Notes: a model not told the origin generated them from the sequence alone. A stretch of DNA of 64,000 nt from Udeniomyces pyricola (GCA_039545295.1 BCIK01000001.1:1116001-1180000); one strand, 5' to 3'; positions 23,243 to 39,092 are shown, counted from the stretch's first letter. Numbers and translations are program-made.

Positions 23243-25839
23243 CTAGTCAACCAATTGGAACGAGATGGTAGCAAAGACTTCTTCCTCCTCGATCCCATTC
23301 ACGAGCTCCTTTCGCGTCGAGCGAAGAGTGTACCGGATAGGCTGTGTACGTCGCCACGCGATCAGCAAGGATGCGAGTCAAGTGGATTTCGCCAGAAACG
23401 ATTTCATAGGATTAAGCCATTCAAGAGTCAGTTCTAGGCTTTCTTCTCAGAAGGTAGAGAAAGCACACAGGAAAGAAGGGAGCAGGAAAAGAGAGTCGAC
23501 GAACCATGTCATGGAAAAAGGGTGTGAGATTCATGCGCACAGGTCCAATCTTATCAAGGCGGAAAGGGAAGGGAAGGCGGGATTGACAGGCACGAGAGGT
23601 CCGAATCGTCAGCCTGTTTCTTCGGTAAGATCTTTTCCCTACTGCGCCCTGGAAACGACCTGTAGCTCAAAGCAAATATTCACCTTGAGATCTAACGTGT
23701 TCAAATCGCAGAACGGGGCAAAGAAAGAGGTCGAATAGACGACGTCCGGGTCGTAAACGAATGCTTGTCGATTGTCTTGACTCGCAAAGTACTTGCGTCG
23801 CTTAGGCGTCGAGACTGACGAGTCCACAAAGACGAACGAGTTATCCTGAAGAGACCCACCGTGTGTAAAAAGGAAAGAAAAAGGGTGGCTTGGGTCATTA
23901 GCTTGAGAATCACATGGTTGCAAGATGGACGCATCGGTCCGGAATAGTCACTTGTGCAAAAAGACTAACCTCGACAGCATCCGACCCTTTGTCCGCAAAC
24001 CTCCAAGGACCCAACTCGGCATCGAGTTTAGTGCTAACGCCGGGAAGGATCTCATGGTGTGGGTGAAGGTTGCTCGCCAACGTCACGTCATCCGCCGAGA
24101 CGGGCGTCGTCGAACCCGAGTTGGACCCAGACCCACCCAATTTGGAGAAGATGGAGCCAAACTTGGAGCTAGACTTCTTCGCGGGCGCCGCAGCAGCACC
24201 GGTTGAGGCTGAAACAGGAGAAGCCGTCGGGGTGATGGAAGGAGTCCCTGACGAGTACGAGGCCGGTGAGTTGGATCGAGGGAGAACGCCGAGCGAGGCC
24301 TTGTGGGAGATGGTTGGGCGAGGAGATGCGATCGAGGGAGATGCGGTCGAAGTGAGGAGGTGGGGGGCGTGTGTCTGGATGTATGCCTGAACCTTGGGAT
24401 CATTCTGCGAGGTAAGGAAGGAAAACAAAAGACAGGTAGATGTGTAGGTATGTAAGAAGTAATTCTCACCGGACCTGAGGATGCCAGACGATTCGGTTAA
24501 CCATACCTTGAAACCAATGAATCTCCAGTAACGCTTGAGATGGCGTCCAACCTTCCTGTTTCCATTTGAGTCCAGTACCTCGACAGGAACAAGATCCTCG
24601 CATCCTTCCGGAACATCCTCGACGCCGTGCTTAGCAGCACCTTCATCCTCCTCTTCAGTGTGTCGAACTGCCAAAGATACAAGAAACATACACATGTGAA
24701 AAGGATCGTTGAGTTTCCTCAAAGACGGTTGAAGTATTTGAGCCAGAGAAAGCTGCAAGGGGGCTCACGGGCAACGACCGCTTCATGGCTGCGCTTAGGT
24801 GCGGGCCAGGCGGCAACCGTGTTTTGGCATGCAGCATAGGGCGACATGATGTAAGGTCGTCCATTGGGAGGTCGCTCGTCGTAGAAAGTGGCGGGGTCCA
24901 CCCTGATTTCCACCCAGGCCGGGATAGGAGATAACCGATACACCAAGAAAAGGCGTTCAGACGCCACATTAACGGATAGTGTTGACCTAAAAGACTATGT
25001 ATGATTGATCTCCTCACCATTGGGCTACTTTCATTCCGGCATTAAATGCTGAACGAGGAAAATCGATGAGCCGATCAAAGTCGGAGCCGAAATGGATCTA
25101 TGTCCGGTATGGGTCAACGTATCCATCAGTTTTGTTCTCCCATACATGATTTGATGTAGCCCTCCTCTTAGGCATGAGCATGAGCATGAAGGGGAAAAGA
25201 TGAAAGGTCTACCTCATCGGCTGTGTAGGACGGCACACCTGGTCGCTTGAGAAATCGCCCCTCGATCTGGATGCTGAACTGCCGGCTTCGCCCGACAAAG
25301 TAAGGATCATCTGAGATGGGAGGTGAGCCGTCCGGGGTAACCCTGGATGCTCGTTCGTTGGAATAAGAAGGAACGTGAAAAGAATGAGACAAGGCGTGAG
25401 CTGGATACCATGACTATGTGTCCGTCAACCGACCCGCATTGACATGCGGCAACTGCGCAATGCACCAGCCATTTGAGGGATGACGCATACCCAGAGAAGT
25501 TGGCGACTCGGACAAGAACTCGACCAACGAATCGGTCACTGCAACGGATGAATCGAATACAAGAGGAAGGTTTTCAGCATACGGTCAGTCAGATATGAGA
25601 CTGTGCGACCCCATCAAGCGAGAGGAAGATGGGGGTAGTTAGGGACCGACAGAGCCTCCTCCAGTGACTCGACAGAGGGTGAAAGGGGGCCGGAGCTCGG
25701 AGGGCACCATCTCTACATGAGTCCATCAACACACACACCTGATGATCTCGGTCGGACGAGCAGAATCGTTGACGTTGGCAATTTCGGTGTGGAAACGATC
25801 GGATCCGATCTGAACGAGCAACCTCTGAGGCTTGGACAT
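23243..25839 (-). CDS. DUF1769-family protein
   Basis: Fungal protein of the DUF1769 family; its function is not known. Ten exons join exactly to 492 codons: 25739-25839, 25491-25538, 25213-25342, 25018-25097, 24769-24986, 24507-24667, 23970-24404, 23684-23845, 23505-23549 and 23243-23341. The start reads MSKPQRLLVQIGSDRF. It is followed by SDRFVGRVLVRVANFSG and GRSRQFSIQIEGRFLKR, the typical front of the family. Then come FGSDFDRLIDFPRSAFNAGM, NGRPYIMSPYAACQNTV and KRYWRFIGFK. A Ser/Ala-rich insert of about 100 residues precedes the conserved end: RRKYFASQDNRQAFVYDPD, YSTSFFAPFCDLNTLDLK, RMNLTPFFHDM and PIRYTLRSTRKE. No signal peptide or membrane segment is visible. The ninth exon (45 nt) appears to use an AAG acceptor. 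Confidence 0.85.
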
Positions 25840-26653
25840 GATGAGAACGTTGGAAGGGAGAAGGGGGGAGGGGGGTGGGTAGACGAGGAGGGAGATGGCA
25901 GGATGAGCTATGATCAGAGGAGAGAATCACGCAGCTGTTGTCTGGGCGGCCTGGATTTGGATGAGAGACGAGACAATCGGCCCAAACTCCCTCATCCAGT
26001 CATCATGCATCATCATCCGCGTCATAACTTAGTGTCACATACAATGTGTTTCCAAATGCCTACATGACACGTACGTCACAACCACACAGCATGCCTCAAG
26101 TCAATATCCAACAGACCTCGACATGATTGTAAAACTTATAAATGCGCTGCTCGCCGGAGTTACGATTCCATCCGGCGCCTGGATACGGCACGTACATATA
26201 TGTTCCTCCACAAAATCCAGTATGTATTCCGTATCAGGCTTGACGCGGACAGTAATCATGCGACTTAATCATGCGGTGTAAGGGACATTCCATGATCTGA
26301 ACCAGCATGCATTTATGCATGCACCCTATGACCTATAATCGACCATCCAACTTCTCCATTAGTAATGCGACCTCCCAACAATCATATGCCCGTGGCCATT
26401 ACAGCATTGACACCCCTGATTCACATGGAGAACCGATACCGAGACTGTTCACTCGTCACCAAAACATCAAGTTTCCTCTGTTTTTTTTTTCTTCTTGTTT
26501 TTTTTTTTCTTCTTCTTTTTCTAAAACACACACTCCATGGAATCGATCCGTCCCAGAGAAGGGAAACCAATCAAAGAGAACGAACAAGGTTCTTTCGACT
26601 GGTGACTGGGACTGAGAACAATCACCTCAGGGGAAGGGGAGAGCAGACGGCGT
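25840..26653. other. Intergenic between DUF1769 and RPS22 genes
   Basis: About 814 bases. It should hold the DUF1769 promoter (minus strand) and the RPS22 3' untranslated region. T-rich runs sit near 26480-26520. No gene is supported. Confidence 0.4.
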
Positions 26654-28303
26654 TTAGTAGACGTAGCCGAGGAGCTTTCCTCCGACCTGCAGTACCAGGG
26701 AAAAGGGATGAAAACAAGAGCGAACGGGTGACATATGATCAGTATGATGCGAGGGGAAAGAAAACGACAGGCAGAATCATTTTCTCGACCTCGGGATGAG
26801 ACATCCAAGAGGGGAGGGGGGGGGTCAATACTCACGTGCTTTCGTCGGGCCTCGTCGTGGTCCATGATACCAGCCGAGGTGGTAAGGATGATGAGACCGA
26901 AAGATCGGGCAGGAAGGAGCAAGTTGACCTACAACGTCCACCAAAAAGACAAAAACAACCCGTTTTGAAAGTCAGCATCTTAATACATCCACTTCACCAC
27001 CAACTAAAAAAAAAGAAGAAAAAGAGATGTCGAAAAGGAACGTACCCAAGACTCGATCTCGTCGACCTGGACGTTGAATCGAGGGGAGATGACTCCGGTC
27101 TTGTTGAGTCGACCGTTGAGCTCAATGACGATCTTGCCGGCTCGGTGGTCGTCAACAATCTCGAAGTCACCGATGTAACCTAAACGTCCCCCCGAAGGAA
27201 GGAATCATCGGAAAAAGGGAATGGAAGAGATAGAATAAAATGGATCAGTTGGCTGGTTCACGAAGACGCGTCTTTTTTGTGTGATTCGGGAGTCGTCCAA
27301 ATCGCGAGCGGTGAGGATGGGGAACGGTTCGCCATCCAAAAGAGGACAGTTTACAAGAAGAAGAAAAAGAATGGAAGAAGCAAGGGGAAAAAAGCTGTTC
27401 CTCCCAAGCCAGTCCCCTCTTCGACCAGAAAACGTCTCTCAAGAGAACGGGGCCAAGAAGAGGGAAATAGGATAAAGGGTAGGGTTCTCATTCACTCTTG
27501 CGAGCGAAGGAGAAAGGGGTTATTTTGTCGAAGACTTAAAGAATGGGTCCAGTAGGAGCAAATGGCTGGGGCCAAACAGTTATGCTTCGGATTGTGGTAA
27601 GATGAGCAAGGGAGGGAGGATGGGGGAGGGGAGGGTGTGATAGCGGTGGGACAAGACGGAAAGAGGGTATGATCGACTGCTGGGTCGAACGAAGCCGTTG
27701 TGATGACACTTACCGTGCTGCTGCATGACGGAAAGGAATCGGACGACGACCTTGGACGAAGGCCTGATGAGGACCTAAGGGTAGCAGCAAGGCAAGGGAG
27801 AGAGAGCAGCAATCAAGTAAGGTCAGCCCAACTGAACGGTAGATCATTCACGGAATGATATTGTTGACACCGTGTAAGCGCATCATTAGGGCCATCGACA
27901 GAGATGGAGAACGTCGGCTTGGAAGGCGGGAACACGATGAGGTTAATCCAGCCAGAGGGACGCGTGGTCTGGCTGTGGTCGAGCTGATCTGTTTCTCTAC
28001 GCTTTCGTGATAACTCCGCTTCTCCCTCCTTTCTATTGGGCCTTGGATGACTCGCTTGAGCTTGATACATCGTCCCATGTCTCCCATCACAACACATGCC
28101 TCTCGCATCGTTCTTGACTACCTTCCTATGTCCATCTACTCCTCCTGTAAAAACTCCCTCCAGCAACCTCGACGTGAGAAGTAAAGGAAGGGGGGAGGAC
28201 GAAAAGGGCCCAGAACGAGGGGAAAACTAACCTGTCGCTTTCCTCGCCTCTCGGCGTTGACGATGTTGTTCAAGCAGTCGTTAAGGACGGAGATTCGGAC
28301 CAT
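26654..28303 (-). CDS. RPS22: 40S ribosomal protein uS8 (RPS22/S15a)
   Basis: Cytosolic small-subunit ribosomal protein uS8. Five exons join exactly to 130 codons, the usual length for the family: 28232-28303, 27714-27774, 27046-27179, 26836-26928 and 26654-26686. Hallmarks: start [20 protein letters not shown]; then [82 protein letters not shown] and the C-terminus GGKLLGYVY. The first two introns are long for this window (457 and 534 bases), as is common in ribosomal protein genes. No residue looks odd. Confidence 0.98.
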
Positions 28304-29705
28304 TTTGATAGAGGCGTCTAGGAGGGTGTCTTTTCAATAAAAGAGCCAAGAGGAGGCCTTGTTGGAATGGAACGGGGGAGGAGGTGGGACTGTTGTTGGT
28401 CAAACCGAAGGGGGCGAGGGAGTGAAGGGATGGGGAGTCAGAACAGGTTGGTTGGTTTTACTATAGGAGGAGGATTGGCTAAGCGCATGGTTCTGAACAA
28501 GAGGTGAAGCAGGGAAGGAGGGGGGGGGCCAGAGGGGATCATATGAGGAAGGGGGGGAAGGGGCAAAGATGTACCTGAGGGTGGTCGTGAGGAGCGGGCG
28601 TGATTGCCCCCCTTCGAAAAAAAAACTATGCCCGCGCCCAGCGGATTCTTTGGATTTGCCTCGCTCGATTCATCCTTGGACCAAACTCATTCACACTTTG
28701 CAACCCTCGCTTGCTTCGAATCTGCAATATCATCAGCCAAGTCTGCCTCACGTCGAATCCCCAACCACATATATATCTCATGCTGCATCCATATATAAAC
28801 GTTTATTCATGCGTGCATACATATGATCGTATATCGATCTCAGGCTGATCATGACTGCTACTGCTGCTGTTTCACCCTACATCCTCACACAGAAATGTGG
28901 GTTGGAAAAAGAAAGAAATAAATAAATAAAACACAGCCTGTCGCAGGGCATGACATGACTAGCTCTTACTGCAATTATTCAAGTTCTGGCTGGCCAGTGG
29001 CCAGTACGTCCGCGTACATTTGCTTGCGCCGCAACATGATGTTATACCATATACTAGTACGCATCATGGGAAGCTAGTTGGCGAACTGATACGATTGCGT
29101 CAAGCTCCGCAGTCAAACGTCCAGAATTAAAGTGAAAAGAAACAAAGGGGGGGGGGGGCTAGACGTTATATAAATAAAAGCGAGTGGAGAGAAAAGGGAG
29201 AGACTAGCTAGATCGAGGAGGAGAAAAGGCCGAAAGGGATACTACTACGTCGTCTAATACTGCACAAGAGCAGGGGTAGTTGCGCAGAGTATGATCGAGT
29301 TGATCTATACTGAGAGAAGATCGGGGGGCATATTGATGGATTGAGGGGCCAGGTTGATACAGAGAGAAGTGGAAGAATAAGAGAAGGAACAAGAGAGAGA
29401 GAGAGAGAGAGGAGGTAGCACTAAAGGATCGAGAAGACGAAGGAAGGAAGAGAAGGACCTGGAAGAGAGTGATCGAGAAAGAAAGAAAGAAAGAAAGCAA
29501 AGGGGGGCAAAGATTGGAAGAAGAGGAGGAGGGAGCTAGGACGTGGGTGGTCAAAAAGCAAAAAGTTACAAGAAGGGATCAACAAGAAAATGAAAGGGAA
29601 ACATAAGGGTTACGTCGAGAGCGAAGGAACAATTAAAAATTAAAAAAAAACCAAATATATGAACAACAAAAACAAAAAGATGGAGACGGCTCTCCTCTCA
29701 ACTAA
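28304..29705. other. Long intergenic region upstream of RPS22
   Basis: About 1.4 kb. The RPS22 promoter lies here, on the minus strand. An AT-rich, TATA-like patch occurs at about 28765-28845. Purine-rich tracts on the plus strand include GA repeats at about 29393-29412 and GAAA repeats at about 29478-29498; these lie nearer the 3' end of the homeobox gene. No coding region is recognised. Confidence 0.4.
29385..29500 (+). repeat. GA and GAAA simple repeats
   Basis: A run of GA dinucleotides at about 29393-29412 and of GAAA tetranucleotides at about 29478-29498, within a purine-rich stretch downstream of the homeobox gene. Confidence 0.8.
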
Positions 29706-32700
29706 TCAGACTCCCCCACCCAGGAGACCCAACAAGAGCAACGCGCATTCCTGGTCGGCCTCGTTAGACCCCTTGGTACTGGCAACGCCCGACTTCACAG
29801 GCGCCGGTCGTTCAGAACCTTGACTTGCCTCGGCCATCACGATGGATTCAGATTTAGGTCCGGGAAGCGTCACAGAGTCGGTTGCTGTGAGGACAGGATC
29901 GGCCGGGGCAGAGGCGAGGGCAGGAGGGTGAGAGACGGGCGCTTGAGTGATCGTGCCAGTAGATGAGGCTGATGATGGTAATGATGGTGATGAATCCGCG
30001 TCGACCTCCATCGAAGACGCATTTTCCTGGTTCATCTGGTGATGCTGCTGCTGCTGCCGTTGTTGTTGTTGTTGGGAGTGTTGCGACTGGGGTGGTTGCT
30101 TCGGTTCCGATTCCCCTATCATCAAATCGTCTTGCTGAGGTTGCTGTTCCAGATACTCTTCCGATGAAAGCTCCTTCTTGGTCAATGATCGCTCTGTCTC
30201 CTCCTTCTCTCTCTGCTCCTTCTCCTGCCTCGCCATCATCTCCAACCCTCTTAACCTGTCTCTTTCCGCTCTGTCCCTATCCCGCTTCTCCTTCGCCCTC
30301 GCCCGTCGCTTCTCATTCCTCTGTTCGTCCGACAACGCGACTCTCTTTGGTTTCCCCGTCGGTCCTACTCCGATCGAAGCCGGTGCCGGCGCAGCAGCCA
30401 AGGGCGGCGCGGTAGATGGGGACGGAGCGGCATGTTGCACTGGATGAACCATCGATCGAGCAGCGAGGTTGCCAGAGTTCCCATACCCTCCTCCCCCAAG
30501 ACTCCTCCTAATTGATGATCTCTTCACTTTGACCCCTCCTCCAATAACCTCATCCATACTTCCCGAGGCGCCCATCGAGACCCTCAATCGCTTCGTCGGA
30601 TGGATCCGATTACTTGATGCCGTCGAGTCTTGAGAGCTCGAGGGGTGTGGATGTGACTTTGAGCTGTTGTTAGATCTGGTCGAGGATGGTCGAGAGGCGA
30701 CGTAATCGAGGGAGGCCGACCGACGGGACGTGATGCGTGAGGGGATGGCATGACGAGACGAAGACGAGTCGGGAAGCGCGACGGGAACAGGAGCACCCGG
30801 AAGCGGAGCAGACCCAACATTGATGATATCGGAAACGGTCGACAGAGGTAAAGTCGCGGTTGGGTGCAAATAGGTTGAGAGTAACGGCTTAGCCTTGCTT
30901 TTCGAGGGCGTCTTGACTGGCCGAGCCGCTATCGCTGTTTCAGTCGCAGAGGTAGGGTAGATGGGAGGCCGCGCTAGGTTCGAACTTGGAAGGGAGGATG
31001 CCATAGCCAGTCCGCGACGGCGCGACGAGGCGCCCTGCTCAGTATCAGTTTTGTCGTCATCGTCTATTCCGCTCAACGGGTCGCTCAGCATGGCCTGCCA
31101 GACATGCTTGCTTTCGTCTTCGCTCTCTTTGGCGGTCTCCTGACCCATACGTGCCGGAGCGAGATCTTCGACGCCAGAAGGGCGCTTACGCTTGGGTCGC
31201 TCGGCGCTGGCCCGAAAGAACGGGAGCTCCTTGCTTTGGACGACCTCGTCCATGATGCTTCCATTCGAAGGCGTAAGGCCAAGTCGAGTAACACTCCGAG
31301 AGTTAGTGACGCGAGAGACAGATGAAGGAGGTAAGGGCGTGCAAGGCGGGAGCTTAACGTCTTGGTTCATGACGGGCGTCGGCTGCTGCGACGCGCTGTT
31401 CGCGCCTTGAGGGCGCGTCCGGTTCGATCTAGGGGTAGGACGGGATTCTTCGTGAGGACCAACGTCAGTGCCACCTTCAGGACAAGGATGAGGGTAGTAG
31501 GCGGGAGGGAGGGGATAGCCAGAGGCTAACTCGGGTGCCGAGAGGAGTGAACCCGACGATGACGACGAAAACGAGAGCGATGGAAGCGCGTCGTCCTCGT
31601 ACAGGTTGTCCGAACCCGATTCGGTCAAAATCGAGCTCGCCCGGCGGGAGGGCCTCGACGTATTTCCATCATCGTCGTTGTCGATCAGGTCCGTGTAAGA
31701 TGATGAATGGGAGGAAATGGGGTGCGAGACAAGTGAATCGTGAGATTGGGACAGGGGTCCTTCGGGAGGTTCGGACGAGCTCGGATCGCCCAATCGTTTC
31801 TTTTCCGTCTGCCGCTTGTTTTGGAACTGATGAATAAGACAAAAAGTGAAGCTAAGTCAACACACATCGAGGAGCATTTCTCCGAAAAAAAAAAAAAAGA
31901 AGAAGAAAACGGCGGGTGGGGCGCACCCATATCTGGATGTGACGTGGTGTCCTAAAGATGAGGGGAGAGAAAAGGAGGGGAGGGGGGGGGGCGGGGCGAT
32001 GGAAGGAAAGCGAGACGCGTGGGAACGGGATGGTCAGTTAAATGAGTTGTCCTTCCCTCATACGGCGGCTTGCAACGACGCGTCAAACGCGATGAATCGC
32101 GCTGCTTCTCTACTCACATGCTCAACTCGGACGCGATGATCTCCCTTTCCTCTTGTGTTGGCAAAGCATTTCTTGCAAAATGACCCTCAAGAACGGCAAG
32201 CTCAGCCGGCGTGGTCCGCCTTCGTCTCTTCCGAATAAGGCTCGGGTAGACAATACCTCCGACCGATTCGCGTGGATCGCGCCGCTCGAGATGGGCTTGA
32301 AGATGGGTGTCGTGAGGAGAGTCGCAGTCATCGTTAAGTTCGCGATCATGGTAGAGCTCGGATTGAGTGACAAGGTCAGGTGCGTGAGTGGGGTGGTATG
32401 AGTCGCGGGGTCTGGTGGCAGCCGACGACGCGCGGTCAGACGAGTCAGAGGGGGTAGGGGCCGCAAACGGCGCGTGTTGAGGATAGTGGGAGTACATCCC
32501 TGCTGATGGCGGACGCGCCGGTGGGCATGTGTATTGGACAGCATAGAGCCCAGTCGGCGGAGGCGGTGGGTAAGGGTAGGGGTACGCGTATGGGTATGCG
32601 GGCTGATGGGCGATGTCGTAGCCTGGAGGAGGGTGGTGATGATGAATGGGTGCACCTGGGGGTGGCCCCCCGGAGTTGAGAGGCGGTTGGTGTTCCAGCT

Positions 32701-32974
32701 GGCCGGGGCTCGCGCCATTCTTGCGTGGCTGAAAATGAGATTGGGGAGAGTTATGAGCGTGCGAAAGTTGAGGACCCATGGTAGCAAATGCGGCCGTGAA
32801 GGATTGGGCTGAGGGTTTGGTTGGCGTTGGGACAGGCTGGGAGCCACGATCAAAGACATCTCGGTGTGAAGAGTGAGTGTCGACTTGGCTTACGTGGGGA
32901 GACACCGGCACCAACTTGGTCGAATTGGTGGCCATGGCAGGCTTGGAGGGGTGCTGGTGCAAGGGAGCGAACAA
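29706..32974 (-). CDS. Homeobox transcription factor, Yox1/Yhp1-like
   Basis: DNA-binding regulator. Three exons join exactly to 1000 codons: 32118-32974, 31927-31951 and 29706-31826. The homeodomain spans about residues 248-305. Helix 1 is in TTPAELAVLEGHFARN and helix 2 in TQEEREIIASELSM. Recognition helix 3 is TPRHIQIWFQNKRQTEKKR, with the invariant W, F, N and R present. The 25-nt middle exon carries the first part of helix 3 up to IW; the third exon begins with FQNKR. The N-terminus is Pro/His/Tyr-rich. The long C-terminus is Ser-rich. It includes a very basic charged segment (RVALSDEQRNEKRRARAKEK and following), a Gln/His tract near 30040-30080 and an acidic to neutral tail. The IQIWFQNKRQ signature resembles the fungal Yox1/Yhp1 type, but targets cannot be inferred. 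This is a non-TALE homeodomain, so it is not obviously a mating-type HD1 protein. Confidence 0.9.
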
Positions 32975-33484
32975 GCCAGGAGGAGAGGGGATCTACTCTG
33001 ACGAGAAGCGATGGGTGAGGTGCGGTGGAGAGGTGGAGGGTGAATGGGGGGGAAAGAACAGGGAGGAGGAGGTACGAAGAAAGACACGCGTTGTCTATTC
33101 GAACGATGATGCATCTCGCGAGACCCGTCCCATTATGAACCGGTCGTACATGAATTACTTGTCGACGTCTCTCCTTGCGGACGTATTTCGAGCCGCCCGC
33201 TTTGCTGTCTCTTTGCCTTGTGGGTCCATTCTGGTCTCTATCGAACCTTGTTATCATAACATATCGATGGTGTCTTGGCCTCATCCATCGTCACAGCGAT
33301 ACGTCGTTTCCTTTCCAGCCCTGCATCCCAATCCTTGCGCGCGCGCGCGCGCGCGCCAAGCCGGGCAGAGACGCGCCGTCACATAGGCCCGTTCAGTCGC
33401 GTCGAATTTAGCCTGCGTAACGCTGCTTTTGATATCGTGATGATGCAGCTTCCTCCCTCAACTTTGCCTTTAGTTTTCTCCCTC
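32975..33484. other. Intergenic, homeobox gene promoter, with a GC dinucleotide run
   Basis: About 510 bases upstream of the homeobox gene and downstream of the IND1 stop. It contains ten GC dinucleotides at 33337-33356, which could adopt Z-form DNA. No gene seen. Confidence 0.4.
33337..33356. repeat. (GC)10 dinucleotide repeat
   Basis: Uninterrupted alternating GC of 20 bases, lying between the homeobox promoter and the IND1 3' end. Confidence 0.9.
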
Positions 33485-35259
33485 TCATGCCCCGTCTTTC
33501 TCCAGTCCCATCCAAACACCATCTGCAACTTTTTTGAGCACCTCCCGAATTGTTTCCTCACCCCGTCCACCTCCCGATCCGACCACGACGGGCTGGCCCG
33601 CGTCGCCACCCTCGGAAACGCCCGACGCGATCGGAAGTTCACCCAGCACCAATGCGTCGAGCTCAGCCGCTGCCTTGTAGAACTTGCCGGGCGACCCGAA
33701 CGGATAGATGACGCTCGCACCGACCGTCGATGGGAGAAGACATGACATGTTGAGAACGAGTCCAAGGATCTTGAAGGCGATACAGGGCGAGAAGAAGCCG
33801 AACATCGTCAGCCAGTGTGCTCGGTCTATCAAACAGAAACGGTTGAAGCAAGCTGTGGGCACGAACGGGAATGTTGAGTTTTTTAAACATGCCTACGCCT
33901 TTGCGAGCGTCGATCAGGGCAACATCTTGAGGTGTGGACACGATGATGGCGCCTATGACATGTCTTGCTGCGTCAGCATACCCTTCATCGCGACTTGACA
34001 ATGCAAGACCTAGAACGAGAAACTCACCGTCAACCGTGACGAGCTGCCCCAGTGAGAGCGCGACATCTCCCGTCCCAGGCGGCATGTCAATCACGAGTAC
34101 ATCAAGATCGTCCCCTTTTGCGGGCGAAGGCGAGGCGGTATTGGATCGCCATTCGGTGTCGAATAGTAGCTAAGACAGAGAGTCAGACAGGAAGGATGGT
34201 GATCAGTCATGGAGGCCTCTGCCTGCAGAGAGCTCTGTCAAGGAGACACGGCTTCCAACGCGCATTGTTCACCTACCTGCTGAACAGCCTTCATGACCAT
34301 GATGCCACGCCAGACGATTGGGTTCTCTCCCGTCGGCGAGTGCGCTGAGGAGTCAACCAATAGATCAGGGAGTAAGCATCGGCGTCGTCCGAGAGACTGC
34401 GGAAGGACAGGGAGAGGGAGAGGAGGGGGCGTTGACTGACGAACAAGGTATCCCATTGACATGGTACCGACCCCATGGTTTTGTAGCGGTATCAGTCTCC
34501 CACCTGTTTATTTTTTTTATTTTCCGGTTTGAGAGAAGCAGGCCAGAGTTAGGAGTCGTTCCACTCAATCGGCGCAAATGTTGACGCCGTTAGGATGAGA
34601 TTCAACCGGAAAACGAAGACACTCACCGGGCGTCAGTTCTGGCTCTCCAAAACCCTCCAGGCCCATGAGCCGTGGTACACTCGGTCCGAACACATCGAGA
34701 TCAAGTATGCCAACTCTCTTGGAAGGTTTGGCGTGTAAGAGCGAAAGGGCGAGATTGACTGCCGTCGAAAGGCTGGGTCAGTGGCCAAGTGGGAGAAATG
34801 GCGACGTGCGAGGGCTATCTCTCGCTCAATGGTGGGAGGTAGGAGTCTTGTATGGCATGGGTGCATCGAATAGGAGATTGAGGATTTGAGTACGCACCAG
34901 ACACAGTTGACTTGCCGACACCCCCTTTGCCCGAGGCGACGACGATGACGGCCTTGACGCCGGGTATCTTGGATTTTCGAATAGGGCCGCCCATGCGTGG
35001 CATAGTGGGTGGACCTGGCTTGTTAGTTGGCAAACCCTAAGCGGCAAAGGATGGGAGACGGAATTGAAAGAGAAAAAAAATGAAAAAAGAGTACGAATGG
35101 TGGATGATCAGTGAGACGGTCGCGATGAGGGTCGAGAGATGTCGGAGACGTGTCGGAACGACATACGAGTGGATTCGAGTGAGATTGGCTGGATGGGATG
35201 GAAGAGAACAATCTGGAGGGACATGGGCGGGGGATGGAGTGGCGTAGAGTAGAGAGCAT
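33485..35259 (-). CDS. IND1: Mitochondrial P-loop NTPase IND1/NUBPL (complex I Fe-S assembly), CxxC missing
   Basis: Ind1 helps deliver Fe-S clusters to respiratory complex I in the mitochondrial matrix. Eight exons join exactly to 335 codons: 35167-35259, 34898-35036, 34627-34758, 34441-34503, 34277-34344, 34028-34169, 33867-33952 and 33485-33769. The start [20 protein letters not shown] is a clear presequence. [11 protein letters not shown] follows. The deviant Walker A is [15 protein letters not shown]. Then come [62 protein letters not shown] and [18 protein letters not shown]. The C-terminal LGLVLNMS is normally followed within a few residues by CPxC. Here the aligned segment reads [16 protein letters not shown], so neither ligand cysteine is present. 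The rest of the fold, including [20 protein letters not shown], is intact. The last intron appears to end in AAG. The family assignment is firm; whether the protein still binds a cluster is open. Confidence 0.92.
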
Positions 35260-35695
35260 GATGGTAGTGGTGATGGTGATGGTGGGGATGATGAGGGGGT
35301 GGAAGTGATGGTTAGATATGGCGATCGGCCCGGTTGACGGAGCTGTTGCTGGTGGGAATTCTCATAAGATGTCGCAGGGGGAGGGACGATTAATGATCTG
35401 CATTCGGTAGTTAATGATACTCTCTGGCTGGATGGCAAGCAGGAGCGCCGTGGATCGGTCGCTGGTCACGATCAAGCTGAAGCGCTGAAGGCTGTGGGAG
35501 ATTTCCTGGGGAGGACGCTGGGGCCATCCAGCCAGACCAACCAACCGCATTCCCCCCCTTGTCTCTTTCACTCGTCACGTCGTCTTTCTTACAACTGTAA
35601 TTGTGGGTAGTCACTCTTGGCATACCGCATACACTCACCCACTCACCCACTCATCTCTCCTTCCCCTTTCGACTACTTCATCCCAGTCACACATT
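35260..35695. promoter_or_regulatory. Divergent promoter, IND1 (-) / U2AF large subunit (+)
   Basis: About 436 bases between two divergent starts. Near the plus-strand gene there is a short tandem ACTCACCC-like repeat (about 35633-35655) followed by a C/T-rich leader. No TATA box is obvious. Confidence 0.45.

Positions 35696-39092
<3,397 letters not shown>

Noticed and set aside
33720..33770. Hidden intron that could restore the IND1 CxxC
   Set aside because: The only AG nearby would give an intron under 30 bases, and no exon encoding CPxC exists in any frame here.
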